Source: a virus. Taken from it: DNA of 20,185 nucleotides. A model generated the notes under the pieces. The model made no database searches. It was not told the DNA's origin and worked only from the letters and a program-made list of their open reading frames with translations. This document shows positions 11,928-18,571 of this stretch, piece after piece. The stretch is taken from the IMG/VR virus record IMGVR_UViG_3300042326_001109, positions 1 to 20,185 of that record; one strand, given 5' to 3'. Position numbers and translations under genes: made by a program. The stretch's first letter is position 1. The number at the start of each line of letters is the position of its first letter.

Positions 11928-13310
11928 ATGGCTGAAATTGACCAAAATATTTACACCGATGTAGAAAATCCTGGTGCGTATTATCCGCAAGATTATTCTT
12001 TAGAATCTATTAATTTTTTAACAGGTTCTGGCCAACGATTTGAAATGAAAAAGTTGTTAATAGAATTATCATATTATGAAGATATCTACAGTTTTTCTGT
12101 GTCTGGTTATGTTACGATTGTAGATGCTCAAGGATATATTGAGCTGTTGGATTTGACAGGAAATGAATTTGTTGAAATAATCTTTGCAAAATCTAAAAAT
12201 GCTTCAAATACAAATAAACAAGTATATCGAGTATACAAAATAGGAGATAGAAAACCTGTTGGTAACTTAAACTCTGAATATTATACTTTTTACTTTTGCT
12301 CGGAAGAATTATTATTATCAGAACAAACTAAGATTAGTAAGTCATACAAAGGTAAAGAAATTGATAAGGTTATTACTGATATATTAGTTGACAAATTAAA
12401 AGTAAAAAAAGAGAAAATACGAATTGAGAAAACAAATGGTATAAATGATTTTATTGTGCCTCGTTTCAAACCTTTTGAAGCAATCAGCTGGTTGTCAACA
12501 TATGCAAGGCCTAAAGGTGCAGGTGAAATTGGTGCTGATATGTTATTTTTTGAAACAAAGGACGGGTTTAATTTCCGTTCTTTGCAATCAATGTTTAAAG
12601 ATAACATTTATACCACATACAAATATCAACAACAAGGTATAGAAGATAAAACACAATCTTTTCAAGAAAAAACAATAAGTGTTTTAGACTATGAGTTTGT
12701 TAAAGTTTATGATATGATGAATGATGTTAATTCTGGCACATTGTCAAATCGACTTATATCTCTTGATACCATGTCTAGAACAAGTAAGGTTACAGATTTT
12801 AATTATATCAAATATAAATCTCAGGCAAAAACATTAAATCCTGGAAGCCCAACAAATACATTAAAAAATAGACTAGGATTAACAAATTCTGATTCTTACA
12901 ATGCCTCATTTAAGGTGGCTACTAGTAATGCTTTTCAACAAAATCAGCCATATATAAAGCAAGTTGTTGATGGTGTTGCCAAAAACATTGCAATTGAAAC
13001 ATATGTGCCAAATAGAACTGCTCAAATTTCATTGGCAAACTATACTGTGTTAAAGATTAAAATACCTGGTGATTCAGGAATTACTGTTGGTCGAACAATT
13101 AACTTTAATTTACTAACTTTAAAACCAACCACAGAAACAAAAAACTTGGACGAATTTTACTCTGGTAAATATTTGGTGACTGCTGTAAGGCACATTATAC
13201 AACCAACAGCATTTCAAACTGTCCTTGAAATTGCGAAAGATAGCACACCTAAACCATATACTGGTATCAACAATGATTCTGGTGTTTGGCAAAATACAGT
13301 TAAATTATAA
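11928..13310 (+). CDS. 27: gp27-like central baseplate hub protein
   Basis: The 460-residue protein (T4 gp27: 391) has the N-terminal tube-like segment MKKLLIELSYYEDIYSFSVSGYVTIVDAQGYIELL, LTGNEFVEIIF, and the central FIVPRFKPFEAISWLSTYARP. It ends in a C-terminal beta domain containing VGRTINFNLLT and YLVTAVRHII. These segments are typical of gp27/gpD-type hub proteins, which form the trimer that holds the gp5 spike and the tube. Position directly before the gp5 OB gene, with stop and start overlapping by one base (TAATG), supports the call. The extra length relative to T4 lies in the region about 250-340, which is Ser/Asn-rich. Confidence 0.8.
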   Translation: MAEIDQNIYTDVENPGAYYPQDYSLESINFLTGSGQRFEMKKLLIELSYYEDIYSFSVSGYVTIVDAQGYIELLDLTGNEFVEIIFAKSKNASNTNKQVYRVYKIGDRKPVGNLNSEYYTFYFCSEELLLSEQTKISKSYKGKEIDKVITDILVDKLKVKKEKIRIEKTNGINDFIVPRFKPFEAISWLSTYARPKGAGEIGADMLFFETKDGFNFRSLQSMFKDNIYTTYKYQQQGIEDKTQSFQEKTISVLDYEFVKVYDMMNDVNSGTLSNRLISLDTMSRTSKVTDFNYIKYKSQAKTLNPGSPTNTLKNRLGLTNSDSYNASFKVATSNAFQQNQPYIKQVVDGVAKNIAIETYVPNRTAQISLANYTVLKIKIPGDSGITVGRTINFNLLTLKPTTETKNLDEFYSGKYLVTAVRHIIQPTAFQTVLEIAKDSTPKPYTGINNDSGVWQNTVKL

Positions 13311-13600
13311 TGCAAAATTTTATAGGAAAAGATGGTTTTACTTGGTTCATCGGTGTAGTTGAAAACCGAGTAGATCCTTTGGGTATGGGAAGATGTCAAC
13401 TTAGAATATTTGGTTGGCACACAGACAATATTAGTGAATTACCTACACAAGATTTACCATGGGCTCAACCAATGTATCCAATTAACAATTCAAAATCATT
13501 TTCAGCACCACTATTAGGTGATTGGGTGGTCGGTTTCTTTATGGACGGAGATTCAGGACAGGCACCAATTATGATGGGCGTTTTACCGGGAATAGCATAA
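13310..13600 (+). CDS. 5: gp5 N-terminal OB-fold domain as a separate gene
   Basis: The 96-residue protein matches only the N-terminal OB domain of T4 gp5: GFTWFIGVVENRVDPLGMGRCQLRIFGWHTDN, LPWAQPMYPI, LLGDWVVGFFMDGDSGQAPIMMGVLPG. In T4 this domain is followed in the same chain by a lysozyme and a beta-helix (575 residues in total). Here the chain stops after the OB fold, and the helix is encoded 821 bases further on. The start overlaps the hub stop by one base, and the next ATG follows its stop directly, so the genes are translationally coupled. It should sit on the hub trimer as the base of the spike. Confidence 0.85.
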   Translation: MQNFIGKDGFTWFIGVVENRVDPLGMGRCQLRIFGWHTDNISELPTQDLPWAQPMYPINNSKSFSAPLLGDWVVGFFMDGDSGQAPIMMGVLPGIA

Positions 13601-14419
13601 ATGGCAAATGAAATTCAATTACCTCCTTCTATTGTATCTGTAACTTTTGTTGGTGGCACAGCCGTTGAATCACCAGCACCATCTCCAACTCAGGTTAATG
13701 ATGGACAAACTAAAGGTAATCCTCAAGTACCTGCTGGTGCAAGAAGTATTGTTGCCAATACTAGTGTTGGTTTTGCCAATGATAACTTGGCTCATGTGTG
13801 TGATTTTGTTACCGATATACAAAAAAATATTGAATTTAAAAAATATGCAAAGGCTACGGCCAAATATATTAGAGATGCAATTAGAGCAGTTTTAAGAGCA
13901 TTGGGTTTTGCTGACCCTACAGGCGAAACTTCTTGGCTGGCAACCACACTAAAAGCCATTGCTAGAGAAGTTAATCGTATCAATAAAGAAATTTTGCAAC
14001 CAATTTTAGATTTTCAAAAATATGTTATTGCTTACATTGCCAAATTAAGAGCAATCATTGCTTGGATTTTAAGTTTACCTGCAAAATTTTTAGCACTACT
14101 TCAAGATTGTTTGTCAAGATTAATTAAATTAATTGGTTCTGTTTTTTCTGATATTGGTGCTGGTCTTTCAGAAGGTTTTTCAGAAGGACCTAGTAATTAT
14201 GATGACATTATTAAAGAAGCAAAAGCCTTAGCCGAGTCGGCAGCCAAAACAGTAACCGCAACAGTTGCTGTTGTAGCAGGTACAGTTAATATTGCTGGTG
14301 CGGCAACAGTTGGTCTTTTGATACCCACAAATCAAACAGAACTTGATGCAGCCAATGCAATTATTGCATCATACGAAGCTCCGGCCAAACCACCATCACA
14401 AAATAAATCGGCACCTTAA
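13601..14419 (+). CDS. helical virion protein of unknown function, between the two gp5 parts
   Basis: The 272-residue protein has a flexible N-terminal region of about 60 residues rich in Pro/Val/Ser. A long helical region follows (NLAHVCDFVTDIQKNIEFKKYAKATAKYIRDAIRAVLRALGFADPTGE). Next come amphipathic to hydrophobic helices around residues 140-190 (YVIAYIAKLRAIIAWILSLP, then AKFLALLQDCLSRLIKLIGSVF), and an Ala/Val-rich C-terminal part ending in Lys/Pro/Ser. I recall similar proteins annotated only as virion structural in aquatic T4-like phages. It starts immediately after the OB gene stop. The hydrophobic helices suggest contact with membrane or packing inside the hub; neither is proven. 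Confidence 0.75.
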   Translation: MANEIQLPPSIVSVTFVGGTAVESPAPSPTQVNDGQTKGNPQVPAGARSIVANTSVGFANDNLAHVCDFVTDIQKNIEFKKYAKATAKYIRDAIRAVLRALGFADPTGETSWLATTLKAIAREVNRINKEILQPILDFQKYVIAYIAKLRAIIAWILSLPAKFLALLQDCLSRLIKLIGSVFSDIGAGLSEGFSEGPSNYDDIIKEAKALAESAAKTVTATVAVVAGTVNIAGAATVGLLIPTNQTELDAANAIIASYEAPAKPPSQNKSAP

Positions 14420-14421
14420 TT

Positions 14422-15195
14422 ATGGCAATATTACCACCATCACCTTCAGATAACTCTTGGACAGAACCAGAATCGGCTAGAAATACCGAAACTCCACCAG
14501 TATATCCATATAATAACATACAACAGACGGAATCTGGTCATTCCTTTGAGATGGACGACACTCCAACAAGAGAACGAGTTCGGTTACAGCACCGTATAGG
14601 TACTTTCTTGGAAATGCATCCTGATGGCGATGAGGTGCATAAGGTATATGGTACTGGATACGAGATTTACTTAAAAGGTAAAAATGTTCTAATCAAAGGT
14701 ACCTGTAATATTACCATTGAGGGTGATGCCAATATGGAAGTTAAAGGTGACCACAATGTTCAGGTAGCAGGTGATTACAATCTATTAGTTGGTGGTAAAA
14801 TGAACACCAGAGTTGTAGGTGATATTTCTCAATCTAGTGATGGTGATATGTCAATTACTGCTAATGAGAACTTTGGTGGTGCAATCCGTATGGCTGCGTC
14901 TGACCATGTTTACATAGACTCTGATTTGGTAGTTGCTGGCTCTGCTTCGGCTGATTTAATTACTGCTGAAACACGAATTAATGCTGGTACTGGATTGTAT
15001 GCAGGTTTATTGGGTGTATATTCACAAGGACCAATTACTTCATTAACTTCAGTTGAAGCACCTTTGGGAACATTTGGTATTATGAATGCTGTATTGATGT
15101 CTGATATTATTAACAAAGGCATCTATAACACCCATATACACAATTCACCAAAAGGACCAACCAGTCCGCCTTTGACACCTTTCTTTGGAGTTTAG
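14422..15195 (+). CDS. 5: gp5-like central spike beta-helix protein
   Basis: The 257-residue product starts with a short Pro-rich linker. It then shows the spike entry motif GHSFEMDDTPTRERVRLQHRIGTFLEMHPDGDEV, followed by short repeats of YEIYLKGKNVLIKG, NITIEGDANMEVKGDHNVQVAGDYNLLVGG type. This is the triple-stranded beta-helix of gp5/VgrG spikes. The C-terminal THIHNSPKGPTSPP contains H238-x-H240, similar to the metal-binding HxH at the tip of P2 and phi92 spikes. It should form the membrane-piercing needle together with the separate OB protein. No lysozyme domain is present. Calling it gene 5 refers to the C-terminal part of T4 gp5. Confidence 0.85.
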   Translation: MAILPPSPSDNSWTEPESARNTETPPVYPYNNIQQTESGHSFEMDDTPTRERVRLQHRIGTFLEMHPDGDEVHKVYGTGYEIYLKGKNVLIKGTCNITIEGDANMEVKGDHNVQVAGDYNLLVGGKMNTRVVGDISQSSDGDMSITANENFGGAIRMAASDHVYIDSDLVVAGSASADLITAETRINAGTGLYAGLLGVYSQGPITSLTSVEAPLGTFGIMNAVLMSDIINKGIYNTHIHNSPKGPTSPPLTPFFGV

Positions 15196-15198
15196 ATA

Positions 15199-16002
15199 AT
15201 GGCATTAGTTAATAACGCAACTGGAGTATATGCAACATTAGGTTATAATTTTAGTGACCCAAATGGTGATGTATTAAATCTTTCTGCAAATACAGTTGCA
15301 CATCTAAACTCTATGCCGGCGTTTATTGAAACTTGGCAGGCACAAGACATTGCAAATAACGCAGTTGGCGGATATTATCAAAACCCCGTGGCTTCTAATA
15401 CCGGTTCAATCATTACAATTTCACAAACCATGATAACTGTGGCAAATACTGGGGCCAGTCAAAACATTGCAAATTGTGATTTGATTGTTACAGCTGCAAA
15501 TACACTTGCGAATGTTGCAACTTCGTTTTTAGCACACACTAACAGAATATCAGGAGTAACACCCTTTGTTGGCCAAGAAGTTGAGAATCCATATTATGAC
15601 ACGGCCATGGGATTAGGTAAGACTGCCTTGTATATCACCAATCAAACTGACAATATAACCAATACTTCACCTATTTTAGGTAGCTTTACTAGTATACTGA
15701 TTGGTCCTCAAGTAGGTTCAACAAATGTTACTTTGGCCAATAGTCTTGTAACTCTAACAAATGGAGTGACAGCCAACAATTTGACAGAAGCACAAATATC
15801 ACAGATTCTTTCTGATATATCAAATACCAACACACTTTTGATAACCAGACAAAATGCTGATGTAACCTACTATACTAATTTGCGTAGTTTTGTAGACAAA
15901 TACAATCAGGTGAAGAAATTTACCAATATGGGTGAAACGGAGACCTATTTGGTCAACAACTTTGTTGGTACAGACAAGATTAAAGAAAGAATAAACTCAT
16001 AA
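15199..16002 (+). CDS. virion-type protein of unknown function, 267 residues
   Basis: The protein is rich in Asn, Thr, Ser and Ala, with little charge in the first 200 residues (LVNNATGVYATLGYNFSDPN, NTGSIITISQTMITVANTGAS). It ends in a charged helical region (LRSFVDKYNQVKKFTNMGETETYLVNNFVGTDKIKERINS). There is no signal peptide or known motif. It follows the spike gene by three bases and precedes gp25, so it is probably a baseplate or needle-associated protein. I do not recognise a T4 counterpart at this position. Confidence 0.7.
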   Translation: MALVNNATGVYATLGYNFSDPNGDVLNLSANTVAHLNSMPAFIETWQAQDIANNAVGGYYQNPVASNTGSIITISQTMITVANTGASQNIANCDLIVTAANTLANVATSFLAHTNRISGVTPFVGQEVENPYYDTAMGLGKTALYITNQTDNITNTSPILGSFTSILIGPQVGSTNVTLANSLVTLTNGVTANNLTEAQISQILSDISNTNTLLITRQNADVTYYTNLRSFVDKYNQVKKFTNMGETETYLVNNFVGTDKIKERINS

Positions 16003-16006
16003 TTCC

Positions 16007-16048
16007 AAAATTCGAATTTTTTGATTCCGGCCCAAAAATTTTTTAGGC
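16007..16048 (+). other. two palindromes in the 99-base gap before gp25
   Basis: AAAATTCGAATTTT (16007-16020) is a perfect 14-base palindrome. It is followed by GCC-C-AAAAA (16030-16038) opposite TTTTT-A-GGC (16040-16048), an imperfect inverted repeat. The gap (16003-16101) is the only sizeable one in the plus-strand baseplate operon. These could be weak termination or processing signals, or operator sites. Confidence 0.4.
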
Positions 16049-16101
16049 GCATTTCAAGATGCTAAAAAGCAAATTTACTTCCAGAGCAGAATAAATAAAC
16101 A

Positions 16102-16494
16102 ATGGCAACCATAAAGAACTTATATTCCGACATAGATTTCACATTCACCCGTAAACCGGTGACCAATGATGTCGCTTTAAGTTATGACGAAATGGCTGTT
16201 ATAAGGTCGGTTCGTAACCTTTTATTGACGAACCACTATGAAAGGCCGTTTCAACCAGAGTTAGGTTCCAATATTAACAATTTATTGTTTGAACCTATTT
16301 CACCCATTACATCGTCATCGTTGCAGACCGAAATTGAAAACATGATTACGAACTATGAACCTCGTGCTCTGTTAAAAAGTGTCACCGTAAATGCACAACC
16401 AGACCAAAATGCGTATGAAGTGAGTTTAGAATTTTACATACAAAATGCAACGCTACCAACAACAGTTACCATCCTTTTAGAGAGAAATAGATAA
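16102..16494 (+). CDS. 25: gp25 baseplate wedge protein
   Basis: The 130-residue product is nearly the length of T4 gp25 (132). It carries the family pattern: SDIDFTFTRKPVTNDVAL, AVIRSVRNLLLTNHYERPFQPELGSNI, the conserved NYEPRA (EPR at residues 86-88), and a closing VSLEFYIQN. gp25-like proteins form the core bundle of the wedge with gp6 and connect baseplate to sheath; they are shared with R-pyocins and type VI secretion. The ribosome binding site is weak. AATAAATA lies just before the ATG but too close to act as a promoter. The gp6 start follows the stop by one base. Confidence 0.93.
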   Translation: MATIKNLYSDIDFTFTRKPVTNDVALSYDEMAVIRSVRNLLLTNHYERPFQPELGSNINNLLFEPISPITSSSLQTEIENMITNYEPRALLKSVTVNAQPDQNAYEVSLEFYIQNATLPTTVTILLERNR

Positions 16495-16495
16495 A

Positions 16496-18568
16496 ATGGC
16501 AGGCGAAAATTCAAATATTCAAATTACCGATTTGGATTTTAATACAATTAAAACCAATCTAAAACGGTACTTACAATCTCAAACCACACTTCAAGATTAT
16601 AATTACGAAGGTTCTGCACTTTCTACTCTGTTGGATGTTCTTGCATACAATACACAATATCAGGCATACTATCTCAACATGGTGGCCAACGAGATGTTCT
16701 TGGATTCAGCATTGCAAAGAAGTTCTGTTGTTTCTCATGCCAAACTATTAAACTATACACCACAATCGGCAGCCGCACCACGAGCTCAGATTGATTTGGT
16801 GATGAACAATGTAACTACCAGTTCTTTAACTTTACCAAAATTTACCAGTTTTCTTTCTGAGGCGATTGATGGCGTCAGTTATAGGTTTGTTACACTTAAC
16901 TCAACGACACAAAACACCGATTTGGCCAACAACACAGTAACTTTTAATGATTTAGTTATCAAACAAGGTGAACCAGTTACTCTTTCATTTACCTATGATT
17001 CTGCGGCCAATCCAACAGCAATCTTTGAATTACCTGACACCAATGTAGATACGACTACTATCTCTGTTGTTGTTCAACAAAGCACATCCAATACTTCTTC
17101 ACAAGTATTCACATTAGTTGATGACTATTTGGCACTCAACGGCACAACCAAGGCTTTCTTTTTACAAGAAGCAACAAATGGTTTCTATCAAATTTATTTT
17201 GGTGATGGCATATTAGGTGAAGCGTTAACAGATGGTAATGTGGTGTCTGTATCATACATCATCACTTCAGGTACAGCTGCAACCGATGCCAATAACTTTG
17301 TGTTGATGGATACAATCTCTGGTTTTTCAAGTTCAACAATTACACCAGTGCAAGCAGCAACTCAAGGTGCAGAAAGAGAAAGTATTGAATCAATTAAATA
17401 TACTGCACCAAAATCGTATGCTGCTCAAGGTCGTGCAGTAACCAAAGAAGATTACATTTTCTTAATTCAAAACAATTCGGGTATATTTCCAATTGATGCG
17501 GTCAATGTGTGGGGTGGTGAAGAAAATGATCCACCAGTTTATGGTGTGGTGTTTGTGGCTATTAAACCAAGTGGTGGTTATCTATTAACACAATCACAAA
17601 AATCAGTCATTGAAGAACAAATCATTAAACCTATTTCTGTTCTGACAGTTCAACCAAGAATTATTGATGTTGATTATAATTATTTGGTCATCAATTCAAA
17701 TATACTATACGATACAAAGTTGACAACACTTACTTCTTCACAGTTACAGACACAAGTATTGACTGCTATTCAAGGATTTGCAACTGATACACTCAATACA
17801 TTTAACTCTACATTCCAACTTTCAACATTAATTTCTACGGTACAATCGGTCAGTCCTTCTTTTATTACAAATGATGCTTCGATTGCTTTACAGAAACGAC
17901 TTGTTCCGAGTTTAACTTCATCAACAACATACACATTGAAATATGGAACGTCACTAAAAAAAGATATTTTTGGTAAAAGTATTAGTGTCACACCAACATT
18001 TCAAGTAATTGATGTTGATAATAATAGTGTGGTACGAGATTCTGTATACTTAGAAGAAACTCCATCGTCAACCACATTTGTTGAATCAATTTCTATTAGT
18101 AATCCTGGTTTTGGTTACACATCAACACCAACTGTAACTATCCTTGGTGATGGTACAGGTGCCACAGCAAGAGCAACTGTTGTGAATGGTCAAGTAGATA
18201 GTATTACAATGATTGATGTTGGTGTTAATTATACACAGGCTATTGTGCAAATCACATCAACTGATGGTAATGGTTCTTTGGCATCTGCTGTGGCTGTTCT
18301 TGCTGGTAATAAAGGTACATTGAGAACTTATTATTTTGAAAACAATGTTAAGAAGATTCTCAATGCCAATGCCGGTACAGTAGATTATGCTCAAGGTATT
18401 GTAACACTCATCGATTTCAATCCGTCTGCAATTAATAATCCTTTAGGTGTATTGGGTGTGCAAGCCGTGCCAACATCCACGATTGTATCTTCTGCAAGAG
18501 ATAAAATTATTACTCTCGATAACACCGACCTTAATGCTATCAATATTAGTATTGTAGCCAAAGTTTAA
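16496..18568 (+). CDS. 6: gp6 baseplate wedge protein
   Basis: The 690-residue product (T4 gp6: 660) shows the gp6/gpJ signature at the N-terminus: YNYEGSALSTLLDVLAYNTQYQAYYLNMVANEMFLDSA. The middle has GFYQIYFGDGILGEALTDGNVVSVSYI and the J-like KSYAAQGRAVTKEDYIFLIQN. Near residues 527-610 there is an insert-like segment with ISNPGFGYTSTPTVTILGDGTGATARA, a Gly-rich repeat also found in the next gene. gp6 dimers form the inner ring of the baseplate and drive its change of shape. It sits between gp25 and the gp7-like gene, as in T4-type wedge clusters. Confidence 0.92.
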   Translation: MAGENSNIQITDLDFNTIKTNLKRYLQSQTTLQDYNYEGSALSTLLDVLAYNTQYQAYYLNMVANEMFLDSALQRSSVVSHAKLLNYTPQSAAAPRAQIDLVMNNVTTSSLTLPKFTSFLSEAIDGVSYRFVTLNSTTQNTDLANNTVTFNDLVIKQGEPVTLSFTYDSAANPTAIFELPDTNVDTTTISVVVQQSTSNTSSQVFTLVDDYLALNGTTKAFFLQEATNGFYQIYFGDGILGEALTDGNVVSVSYIITSGTAATDANNFVLMDTISGFSSSTITPVQAATQGAERESIESIKYTAPKSYAAQGRAVTKEDYIFLIQNNSGIFPIDAVNVWGGEENDPPVYGVVFVAIKPSGGYLLTQSQKSVIEEQIIKPISVLTVQPRIIDVDYNYLVINSNILYDTKLTTLTSSQLQTQVLTAIQGFATDTLNTFNSTFQLSTLISTVQSVSPSFITNDASIALQKRLVPSLTSSTTYTLKYGTSLKKDIFGKSISVTPTFQVIDVDNNSVVRDSVYLEETPSSTTFVESISISNPGFGYTSTPTVTILGDGTGATARATVVNGQVDSITMIDVGVNYTQAIVQITSTDGNGSLASAVAVLAGNKGTLRTYYFENNVKKILNANAGTVDYAQGIVTLIDFNPSAINNPLGVLGVQAVPTSTIVSSARDKIITLDNTDLNAINISIVAKV

Positions 18569-18571
18569 TAC

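Noticed and set aside
16090-16097. AATAAATA before gp25 as a late promoter
   Set aside because: By T4 geometry transcription would start at about the first base of the ATG, leaving no RBS, and it has a mismatch at the first base.
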